Positions 23,501 through 35,500 of a stretch of 39,254 nucleotides of DNA are shown here, one piece after another. Position numbers and translations under genes: made by a program. The number at the start of each line of letters is the position of its first letter. Position 1 is the first letter of the stretch. This DNA comes from Rodentolepis nana (taxonomy: Eukaryota > Platyhelminthes > Cestoda > Cyclophyllidea > Hymenolepididae). Under the pieces are notes generated by a model. The model was given only the letters and a program-made list of their open reading frames with translations, was not told the origin of the DNA and did not search any database. The stretch covers positions 1-39,254 of the forward strand of contig UZAE01012497.1 of assembly GCA_900617975.1 (NCBI GenBank), written 5' to 3'.

Positions 23501-26500
23501 TGCAATGAAGTATGGCGCGGCTGTTTACGTTCTCTATTGATCACTAAGAATATCGACGATGTCGGAAAGAAATAGAGTTTTAAAAATGCCCTTGGTTTTT
23601 TTGTTGATTCCACCCTCATTTCAATAACCCCCCCCCCACGATCGATAAACAATCAATTATTTTCTCCTTTTACTCTTTCTCTGTGTATTGATTTGTGTTG
23701 AATTTCAAGACACCTTGTTTCAAGTTGGTGTCCTCCAGAAAAAAAATCGAATCTACCTAGAGATAAATGAAATCTAAATTTTCAAGCAAAGTATTTAGTT
23801 TTGACGAGGCCTGTTTTTTGCTTATTTCTTCACTTCGAAAAAAATCACCTTCTTTTTTGGAAATCTTCCCGTCTTAGTAGATTTCATTGAAATTAACCAA
23901 AAGCTCTTCCCCATGGTATAGCCCTATTGTTGCATCTATTCTCCTTCTTGCAAGGTGATATTGTTTGCAATGTGGATTTAATGGGACTAAAATAAATCAG
24001 TTCATGAAATGAAAGCCTTTCTTCAATCTTGATTAAAATGTCATAGCCAACCAGTACTTATTTCTGGTGCGAAAACGTCTAACCACCGAGTTTCGGCAAA
24101 AACTGAACTGCATAAAGGTTCGTCTCGTAGCATATTCTCCTTTCACCTTCAGATTCAATTCTGTGTTTGTTTAAATAAATTTAGCACTTGATCTGGTTTA
24201 AAAAATGGTACACATCAGATTACGACCATAAAAAATAACGAGAAAAAACGGGAATAAATGCGTTCAAAATTACCTTTACCAAACATAATATGCTATTTTC
24301 ACGCTGTTTTCAAGGAGACGAAAGGGAGTATTTGGCATCATTTATTCCACCCCCCCCCCCCCCGCCATTTTTTCATCCTGACTGAATATTTTGAAGGAAC
24401 TTTTTATTGGGCCGACTGGTTGGATTAAGTGTCAAGTGTTGCACACAAAGTTGCACCATTTTGTATCACCTGTATTACATTCGGAGTGGATAGTACGCTT
24501 ATTTTAACAGTGGAATAATCATGTAAATGACAGATCGCCGATCGACTTAAATAAGTGCATTAGTATCTTGTTGAAGATATCTCATGCATTTATCAAATTC
24601 ATCAAAGACGAGAGGAGTCTCGAGTCTTGCTGAAAAGCTGTGTTTTCCAATTATTTACTTATTTATTTCAAATGGCAGGCGTTATGACAGTTATCATTAG
24701 CCCTTTAGCTGACTTCGGGCTTCACAGAGAGGAGGAGGAGTAACATCAAAGTGACAAAAAGTTGAGAGGGAGGGGGGGGGGGGAAACAGAATAGTGTTGC
24801 AAAGGCGCAAAATGGACAGACACAAAGGTGGAGAAAACGGTATGTTAAGTACTGTGGGAGTGGTAGAATATGACATATAATAGGGTCATGGTAGTTTAAA
24901 GTGAGAAGTCAACTGCCGGTTTATAGGCTTTGTTGTCGCGTGAGTATATGTTGCCCAGGATGCACCACGTGGATTGTTTTCCAATTATTTTCTTAACCAA
25001 AAGACATTTCTAAAGTCTTTGTTGATGAGGATTTCGCATTAAATTACCTTTTAATTCCCTTTTAATCTTAACGGTGATTAGTACCGTTCAAAGGATATGC
25101 CTCGGCCCCTCCCCTCCCTCCTTCAAGGAGTATTGAGTTCAAACTTGCTGGCCTTCAGAGGCAACTGAAAGAATCCCTCATTTTTAATAAACTATTATTT
25201 TCTTACAAATAATGCTATTGTCCACATTTTAACCAAGGGGAAGCAAACTGAGATGAAATTAGGGTATTAGAGGTCTCACTTGATTTTTTATAATTCTAAA
25301 AGCACTGAGTTGTTCAAGTTATCGAAAGCAGGATCATTCAAGTTGCAGTTACCTCAATGCTCAAATTTCATGAAGGACCCTCCTGGCTGACTTACTTCCA
25401 CGTTTATTCGGGTTAGCCTGATTTACTTATGCCTCGTGGAGGTAGATGACATTTCCACCAATATTATCATAACACCGAAAATGTTCAATGAGACTTCCAA
25501 GACTTATATATAACATACGAAATTCGATCAACCATGTTAATTCGCTTTCATCTTGCAGGTTGACAAGCTCTTACTGGAGTCAAACGAACGACTGCAAACC
25601 CACCTTCGTGAGAAGATGGCAGTAATGGAGGAAAAGAACCAGCTGACCGGTGAATTAGATCGCGTTCGACGTCAAGTGGAATCCATCCAGTCGGAGCGCG
25701 ATCGTCTTGTCAATGAACTCGATAGAGTTCGTAGACAAGCTTCGCTGGCTGAATCCTTAGATCTAACTAACCTTAACAGTAAGTGTTGTTTCAGAATACT
25801 TGTATATGCTAAGCCCACCCCACACCCACACCCCCTCCCCTCGTTATTTTTTGTATACGGAATGTTGATAAATATTTGCTATTGTCAACTAACTGTCACT
25901 TAACTTTCATTTGAAGGTATACATGGCATGTGTAGAATTAGATCACATTTAATTTGCACAATTGGTTGCCTATCTAGGCCTTTCTGTTCGAATCCCGCCA
26001 TTTTACATTCGCCTTTCTTTACTGATCATTCCAGCTGCATTCTACAAAGCAATAATTCATGGTTAATTCATTAAAGTATCCATTCAGTGGACTTCCTACG
26101 GTCTCTCAGTTGTCACTATTCCAACTATAATACCTATTACAGTATGAATATGCTCATATAAAGTCATTTACATTGCCCAAGGCGCTGCAGCAGTAGGCGT
26201 ATTAGTAGCGCCCCATTGGACCTAAGTTTACGAAGTGGATATAGGACTGTTAACTGATTCAGATAGTCTCAGATGTCACTAATGGTCACACCTCTCACCA
26301 CCACAGCGGTTTATCCAGTATCGGGCGTCTTGCGACTGCAGCAGAAACAAAATCAAGAACGACTAGCCCACCACTCTCAGCGTATATTACCCCCACATCG
26401 ACCCGCCAGTCTCTATCTTTCCAACACAGTTGTGTTCAATGATGGCTACATGACGCCAAAGAAACGACAAAGTTGTAGCCAGATGAATAGCTTTGGAGGA

Positions 26501-29500
26501 TCGTCAATCATAGCGCCTAAATGTGTGTTTGCCGCGCTTATTCGCTCCCATTACACTTTGGTCTCTCTCTCTCTAACACCTAATGCAGGTCATCCCTTCG
26601 CTACATTACCTCACGCCAATCAGATTTATTTCTGGGCACACTCTTGTTGCTGCTAGCTTTTTGCTTCCTTCTTTCATGGTAATTGCTTAACACCAAACAT
26701 CGCTTTCAGCACTGTGTGCATTTAATAACCTGGTTGGCATGGTGATAAAAAGGTGATACCAAGTCAGTCTTAATTGGTCTGGCGAGAAATCACCTAAATC
26801 TAACTAGCGCATATTGCGCTGCAGAGTTAATTTGATTAGTCTGGCCACTTGGAACTGGAAGGAAGGTCATAGATCACTCTTGTTGGGTTTTGTAAAATAG
26901 CTTCCACTCTGCGATTCAAAATCGAAATCTCGTCAATTATTAAAGCGGAGTGACTTTCATGGAATCTAAAGTATTCGAAATGTTTGAAATAAGAGTTTGA
27001 AAGGGTCTCCATGAATTCGTGTGTCAATTAGGACCATTCTCTGTAAATGTAAAAGATAAGACACTTACTATAAACAAAATTAAATCTGCTAATATCGGTT
27101 TATTTATTGCATTCGTCTCGTGATATGCTCGCTTGTCCGTATTGATTTGTTATTGACTTTTCGCCATCTTTATTCCTGGAAAATTTATTATCCAACTTCG
27201 TACTCATTTACCCATTTTCAAGGTTAAAAACCGGGGTATATTTTCATTATAAGTTATTTCATAACTTTAAATCGATTTTGTGACTTGAGTGCCTGGGATG
27301 TGTATTACAAATAAAAGATGCCTATTTTTAACTATCCACCGTTAATAGCTGTTTGTTATTTTGGTCAGTGTAACTATTTACGTTAAATGGCAAGCTGACT
27401 CCTTCAGTTATTTGTCAATAGATTATTGGTTTAAGTAAATTCTTAATTGTCTGTTTTTCTCATTCTTGCACCTTGATGAATCAGAACTAGATACAAACTC
27501 CACCCTATGCACATACTGATTTCATATTCTATCGATTCCTCTTCTTTTTTTCACTTAGAAACCGATATATAGAGGTATAAATTATTCTTATTTCTATTCC
27601 CTCAAGATACAGTATAATGTTTTGTACTGACTTCCTAATCTGTTGTCCGCATTAGTCCGGTAAGGAATTTTATTTGGCTGGTCGTGTATTTCTTTGTGGT
27701 AAAATGCGGTCTATGGGACTGATGTCGGAGAGATAAGATCACATATGATTAGTAAATGCTGCTAGGTGGGGGTGGGGGGGGGCGGAACTTCGAAATAAAG
27801 TGGCGAGTGAAATCGCCTTGTACGTTTCTATGCCATAACACCCCCCCCCCATTTATACTTCTGGAAATCAGCCGATATATCTGAAACTGTGGTAAGCAAG
27901 TTACTAATATGCCCTTGCTATGAATATGTCCAGTATCTTGGTTGTCTGCATTTATTGAAATCATCATAATTTTAGAAGTTATTTTGACCATACCGAGGCT
28001 AGATAGTTTCTCCTAACAAACAAAGATGTTCGATTCTTTTTTCATGAATATATTGGGGGGGGGGGGGGGTAAGAAAATTGGCAATTGTTCGGTACAGGCC
28101 GTAATAAAATAAACATGCCATTATGTCTTCATTCATCCGAATTCCACGATATTCATTATGTCTGTTTGTTTCTGAATTAAAGCTTCAGGATTTCGTCAAC
28201 ATATAACAGAATAGCAGATCCTTTTACAGTATTCAGGTGAAATTGTCCAAGTCAACTCTGTGTATCTGCTAACTTGGATATTGAAACAGTGACAACTGAA
28301 CCTAGCTCACTGTGTTGTACTTTATAGTACTGTTATTATACTGTTGGCATGGAAAAATGGAAACGTTTAGAATGAAGTTTGGGAGATGAGTTAAGGCTTC
28401 CTGTGGTTTTCAAAAAAGATCGATCAGGAGTGAGATGAGTTATTGTTCTGTCGTTTCTCTACTCCACTTCTCAGTTCAATGGTGATTATGAAAATTGTAG
28501 ATCGATCAGCTTCATGAGATGGTAAACTCGATCCAGCCATTTCGATGGTACATTTTTTTCTGTTCTTCCTCTCTAACCATGGCCTTTAACTCAGTTGTTT
28601 CAAGTTTCAATCAAATAGTGGATAGGGGGGAGTGTACGTACGGATGCGTTGGGAGCGACATTGTCCCTTGCCAAGTTGTCTCGTTCGCTATCGTTGATTG
28701 GGCGCTTTTAACAATACTATTGACCCTGTCTCCATCTCTCTCCCTATCTCTCTCTCGCCCCTCCCCCTCTCCTACACTTCAAAGCACGCCTCTATTGGAC
28801 GGCTTTTGTTGATGTTGAAATTGTCGTATGACTCTTTACATTTGAATTCTTATAGGCCGCGATTTCGTAACCCTTAAGTTTTGGGCTCACATTTTTTGCA
28901 ACTAATCTGATAAATCTGAAAAGAATTAGATATTCATCTAAGGTCACCTGCCAATATAACCTCTTAGAAGGCAAAATTGCTAATTCATTTGACCTCGAGA
29001 CCTTTTGCTTGTCGAATTCTCGTTTTACAAATAGCACGTCGTTTTCATCAGTTCAATTAAAGCTCCTTTAGATCATAGGATTTGCATCTTTCAAAATTTA
29101 AAATTTCATTTAAACTAGGACATTATGCCTTCAGGAATTTTCTTCTTTAGCTCCTAGCTTTGCTCTTGACAAATTTACAAAATGGGTAGGGGGGGGGGGG
29201 CTTATCCGGTATTCGAATACTTTAAAACCTTCTAATTCTGAAGTTTTTTGGAATGCTGAGTCTGTTGAGGGCAAATTTTTAAGTCGCTAAGTCAAGAGAA
29301 ATAAGCATTAGGCGTTCACAATACGAATACGAATTGTGCATTAAAATGTGTGGTCTTAACGGGACAATCATTCACTATTGAAAGGTAGAACATGAAGATA
29401 TCTTAATTGGAAAATAGGGATTTCTCTGGAGATTTAGTCCCAACTTGCACCTCTTTGTCCCTAACATCCTCAGGTTTGGTAATTATTATTAGGTAATCGC

Positions 29501-32500
29501 AGGAAATCGTACAACTTTTCATGACAACAAATTTGAACTCCCTTGTAGCTTCATGATCAGTTGTTCACGGACCAAATCTAAGTTGTCCGACGTCAGAAGA
29601 AAATTACCTTCCGATATTGAACTAGTTTAAAGGAAGGGTGTTTCGAAGAAAATGCCTTCCAATACTTGACTATGACAGAGAGGTGTTGCTATTGTGCCTC
29701 TCCCTCTGTTGAAACATTTGCATTTTAATAAATAGTAGCTTGCTGAAGTGCCGTTATTATGCACAAATTGTCTCAAATCATATCAGTTAGAGTACTAATT
29801 ATGATTTTCGACGTATCTTTGTCTTGATCTCTTGGAAATCTATTTAGAGTTGAGTTGGATTTGATCGTAATTTGATGGTAGTTGGCTATGGTGTTAAGAA
29901 GGATTAAATGTTAAGTAACCTTCCCTTTTGTTGGTACGGAATCGCTAAATCCTTATGATTTTTTTGCATTTGTACTGCATCAGTCCATTCAGATATTTAT
30001 TTATTTATATCAAATGGCAGGCATTTTGATAGTTATCATTAGCCCTGTGGTTGACTTCAGGCTTCACAGAGGGGTGGGAATAGAAGAGGGTTTCAAAGAT
30101 ATAAAAGAGATAGACACAAAGGTAGAAAAAAGGTGAGATGAGTACTATGGAAGTAGTCGAATATAATATACAGTGGGGTGATGGTAGTTTGAAGTCAGAA
30201 GTCAACTTCCTATTGATAGACATTTTTGCCGTATGAGTATATGTTGCAAAGGGTACACCACGTGGAGGTAAGTCTATCGCGCACCCCGTCCATTCAGATA
30301 TAAAATTTTGTCATTGCATTTTACCGTTCTCGTAGACTTCTTTTATCTAACAGATTTGCAACAGTGCTAAGCTTGCTTGTAAAAAATTAACACCAAGCTG
30401 AGTTTTTCCTATTGGCACTAAAATATCGATCAGAGCAGCAAGTACACAATAGCCCATATCCACAATGTGTTCCAGACACATGATTACCATCTATCTTGTC
30501 GCACTATAATCATCAAGTCAACGCATAGTCGTAAAAAATGCCATGCGCCAACCAAAGGCACTTTTTATTGCTCATCGTGGTAGGCTTGCACATCCGCAGA
30601 CATTATCTCCTCTCTAGCTGGCTTAGGCGTAGAATACGAAGAAGAGGCAGCTTCTTTTCGCTTTACGCAGATGATGATACATCCTACTACTTTCGACTGA
30701 GGCCTAATTTGCGTGCACGTCTGCGTCCAAAAAATCATTGCACATTTTGTCTTGTATTAGGTTTCTCATATGCGCCAGCGGCCACGTGCGTGCGTGCTGC
30801 CTTCACTGCACACGTTCGCACTTGCACTGTGTGTGTGTACGTCCACGCGGGTGGATCGATAAACCGCTTGCGGTGTGATAGTTAGCGGCCTTAATCAGTG
30901 CATGTGCAACAGGGTGCGCACATCTGATGCGAGGCCGTAAAGACAGTTTTTTGCGGATGGGGGTATTTATTAGCTGCTAACACATCATTTGACCTCTGAT
31001 GCTTCGTCACCCTAGTAGTCAAATTGAGGGTTCTTTTTTTTTAAACAAGAGTGATAAGTTCGCACAGCTAAGTTCGGTTTCCTGCTCTTCACATTTGACA
31101 AGAGATTCAGATATTCCGAGATATGTAGACTAAGGGGTGTTTCTTGTAATCATCATTCAAGTCATAAGTCGATTAGCTTTAATATAGTGCGTAAAAATGT
31201 TGTTTTGTAAAACTTAAATGTTACCATTTTGTCATTTGGAAATACACGGTGTGGGTGAAAGCAGAAAAATGTAGAAATCAAGACTGATTTTAATTTGCCT
31301 TATTTCCTACTGCAAGTGTAATTAAAGATGCTTTTTCACCAATTCAGACAAACAAACAATTAAACGATGCTTTTTCACAAAACGAAATATTTGTACATTG
31401 TTGGGTACGATGGTGATGTATCACCTAAAGCTATTATTGTTCACTGGGTGGTCCCTATAGCAGTGATTTGGGTAGTTGATTGCTGATCGATTTCAATCAG
31501 TTGAAAGGTCAAGTAAATAGTATAATGGTTTGTAAACAGTAAAATCTCATCTTCTAACACTTGTGACCAATTTCAAATAGTAGATCTTTATAAGCAGTAC
31601 CTAATTTATCTGCTACATATCTTTGCACTGTTTCACCGCAATGGTTTAAGCAATTTATATCAATGACGCACTCTGCCACCATTCTGTACTCTAATTTTTG
31701 AAGCTAATTCATACGTGATTCACTTTAATTAAATAATTGGCCGCTACTGTCTAACCCTTTCACAATTTCTAATTAAAGGCATTAATATTTTTACGGTAAT
31801 TTCATTTAAATTTTAGATGACGGCTTCTCTGGTTTTACAGCTGGGTCACTTGGCAGACCACCATCAAAAGCTGAAAATGTGAGTTCCGAAGGAAGTTTGC
31901 GAGTTTCTATCTTCCAAAATTCTCGTTTGCGAGATCCAGACTTAAAATTGAAGAGCTTTTACTATTTCTATGCACCTGAGCGCCAAGAGTATGCAAGGTA
32001 GTAAGGAGATGGGGTAATTAGAGAAAACAGCAGCCTCTTAATCATTTGTCAAAAAAGTGGTTCAGTGCCAGGCATAAGAGGGAGATAAAAGCGAAAAATA
32101 CCTTACAGGTCTGGAAATGAGTCACATACGAATTAATTTAGATGATACCTATATAAAATTTGCAAACATAGGAAATCCATCTGGTAGTTAGGGCCCTAAC
32201 GGTTTTTTGAAGGCCTGAAGGTGCACACGTGTTTGCTTAATGTGGTCAGGGCTCGGCCAAACGAAAGAGAGTTCAGTTTCAATTTGTCTTTTTTGGCATC
32301 CAAAAGATGAATCATCGCACCGAGATTGGAGCTGCCACATGTACGCCAGTGGTGTGGCCTAGTTTGGGACTCACATGATTGTGCTGCAAGAGGATCATGT
32401 AACGTGTTCGCTCTACAGGAACTCGTACACACACATACACACGCACACACACACCCTGCGCTGTTTACTGTACACATCTCTTAACTGCTGCTTGCATAAC

Positions 32501-35500
32501 CAGAAGACTACTAACTAGTTGGCGGTTAGGCATCAATAGTTAGTTGGGAAATCCCCAACGGTTATTATAGCTGTACAGCGTTGTCAACCTAAATTTAACT
32601 CAAATTTCAGAACCGAGGATTGTACAAAATGTTTGTGATTCGGATACAAATGGTAAATTAAAACTGCTTACTGGGTATAAGTAGTAAATCATTGAGAGAG
32701 AGAGAGAGAGACATAGGTGGCCATAATATGTTCTTCAATCTCCCGCATAAATCTACCAACTGCAACATCGTCGTCCGTATCGGCCTGTCATATTTCATTT
32801 GCATTCTCACTCCTCTCTTCTGCGAATTTATTTCGCCCTAAGGAAGAATTATGACCACTTTTTAATTTACGAAATTCCCTGCACTTATGGCAAACAACTG
32901 TCGTTGTCATGTAATATTCACTGGTTTTCAAGATAAGCCATTAGTGGGTTAGATATTTAGATGGTACTTGTCGAGAGAGAGATTTGAGATACCTCTAGGA
33001 CGAGACTGACTTAGACTCTGTAATGAGGTAGTTTCATCACCTACCTCGTACTCCTCGCAGGGTTCCCATAGTTTCAATAAAGATATTACTGAATTGATTA
33101 TTTAAGTAGCAGGTATGGATATGGATTTGACTATATTTGTATTTTAGAACATTGATGGTGCGTCATCCACAGTTAGTCCAACGTCTGCTGCTCCTGAAAA
33201 TCTTTCACCGGATGGCAAGCCTTCTGCTAGTTCCCAGACCACCAGTGATGCCCAGGCATTGGCTATGCTAATCCAAGACCAACTGGATGCAATCAACAAT
33301 GAGATCAAGTTGATTCAGGTACATTTTATGCTTTTGGCTTGATTGAACGTTAGTAGCTGATAAAGATAAAGCTAAAAAATCAAAATTTACGTTTTCTCTA
33401 GTCCTGCAGCTCTAACTCATAGCCTTGGCACCTATTTATTTTTGTAATAAATAATTGACTAATCCGTCGACCAAATGCAAACTGATCAATCAGGAGGATT
33501 TCTAATATTTCTCCCTGTTTTCCTTCACATCACTGAAATGCGTTCTCTGATCTGGGATTTGAAAAATATAACACTAGAAATGGCTTCCTATTTGTAAGGG
33601 GGCCTGAGTTAGAGACCAGCATTGTGTCGATAGTAATTAAGGTCAATTGCAAGGAGACATGAAAAAGGTAAAGGGGAAAAGAGCGAAGAAATGGAAAAAA
33701 GGAGACATACGAATGATAAGGAGACAGTTATGTTTTCCGTCTGAAAATAGTCTGGTCTGATGAATCTGACAGACTAGGAATAAAGAACGCTCACAGTCTT
33801 GCGCTTTTTATTGTCTGCAGTAGCATTAATAAAGGAAAATTTCATTGTATTGAGTGATAGGGTGTCCATTCGAAAATTCATATTTGAAATACGACGTGCA
33901 TATGGGGTGTTTTTATGATCGTTCGCATTGTTAGTCTAAAAAGTGATGACAGAATTGAGCATTTTTAAAAAATGGGGGGTGGGTGGGTTATCTTAGTGTT
34001 TGTTCATTAGCCACAATTATGGTTTAGTAAAATAATATCAAAATGCAAATTCTGATCCAACTCACTTCCGAACTCAGCTATTTCAACTGAAGTTGAAAGT
34101 GGTAAATCTGAAGGGGGTTATAAACTACTTCGATTGATTAATGCTTTCGTGGAAATAAGTTAAATCCCATAATATAAATATTAAATAAAAGCATCTGATG
34201 CCTATAGGAGGAAAAGCAGAATACTGAACAACTCGCAGAAGAGTTGGAATCCCGAGTAGTGCAACAATCGAATCCCTACCTCTTTGAGTCCACTACTGCT
34301 GTTGGAGGCCAGCAACAAATGGGCGGCGCAAATCACGCAAATTCCGCTTCTGTACCTCCTCACCTCCCCGGTTTCGGTCCAACTGGTTGGTCGCCTCCCC
34401 CATCTCCTCTTACAGCACGTGTTGGTACACCCACAACCCTCCACACTGTCATGACCACTGGTTATGGGACAGCTATGGTACCCCCGCATCGGGTCACTAC
34501 CGCTGCTGGATCCCATTCCTATGCCACTGGTCGGGCAGGTCCTCTATTCCCCTCTGGTACCCCAGCTCCCCAACGCGCCAACTCTGCCATGGCCCAGCTT
34601 CTTTGCCAGGTTAGTCTGCCAGCCACTATCATGTTGTCTCAACCTAAATGTTGTATCGTCTACCCATGCCCAACACCTAATACTTTCAGCCGCAAAAGCC
34701 GAACGAATTTGGAATTAACTCTCCAGGTAATTTCAAACGCCATGGTTCGAACCCCGGTGTCAATGAAATGATGAGTAATAACATCAGTAATGCCCAGGAA
34801 AGTCCGTATGAGTTCGGACCGGACAATGTCAGTATTAGCCAGTTACCTATGTGGCGCCCGGATAACAATGGCCAGAAGGTATATATATATATATATATAT
34901 GCACATATAACATATGGAGACGCCAATAATCCTGCTTTTCTATGTGCACTGTGAAAACCACGACTAAATGAGCGATTTGCATGCTTGTTTTAATGTTTAA
35001 ATTATGCACGAATGTTGCACGGGAGGTGTTTGCAGCATCTGCACGCGCTACTTGATTCATTAACTATTTTTTTTGCTGCACCCATAGCCTGATATATTTT
35101 TAGCTCATTATCCATCATTTACTTACGACAATTTCTGGAGGCAACGTCAAAAAATATTAAGAGAGTGGAGTAAGCATATAGTTGCACACCTACTTTAAGA
35201 ATTCATAATCAATCATAATTAGGTAAGTGGAAGTCGAGGGTCCTGACCGATGCCACCAGTGAAGGTGAATCAGATTACTTTTAATAATGCAATGAGATTC
35301 ATGTTCTTCATTTTGATCTTTATGTAGATCTTGTGGGGTTACTCCAAGCCTACGGTGATTCTTTAGGTAGTCAATCGTAATTACAACTACCTGTGGTGGA
35401 TAGCATCCAATGTCTACTAGGCCAACTGGTCGATATTCGTCAGCCCATTTGTGGCATTTCGAAATGTCTACCTTACCTATTGAACAAAATCAGCAGGATT

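Larger units (their letters stand above)
26523..31816 (+). other. Intron 8 (5.3 kb): G/C runs, SINE-like copy E, GC-rich island
   Basis: Holds homopolymers at 27774-27782, 27841-27850, 28055-28069 and 29189-29200, a CT-rich tract near 28730-28770, copy E at 29997-30287 and a CpG-rich patch at about 30538-30960. No confident exon found. Confidence 0.65.

Noticed and set aside
25985..26005. TTCGAATCCCGCC resembling a tRNA T-arm; similar strings at 8260, 9377 and 34744
   Set aside because: No paired T stem, anticodon arm or acceptor stem can be built around them. The one at 34744 is inside coding exon 12.
26273..26306. Exon 8 starting at ATG 26273 after the AG at 26272
   Set aside because: That start would shift exon 7 into another frame that ends at a stop near 26443 unless a further weak donor is used. 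The acceptor at 26306 joins the liprin-like frame in phase.
30661..30705. LYADDD in the + frame at 30538-30885, like a reverse-transcriptase YADD motif
   Set aside because: None of the other reverse-transcriptase blocks is present and the neighbouring residues are Arg-rich and unlike any such enzyme. Taken as chance.
33021..33050. Let-7-like seed TGAGGTAG in a short hairpin
   Set aside because: The stem is only about nine base pairs with a nine-base loop. A microRNA precursor needs over twenty paired bases, and the rest of let-7 is absent.
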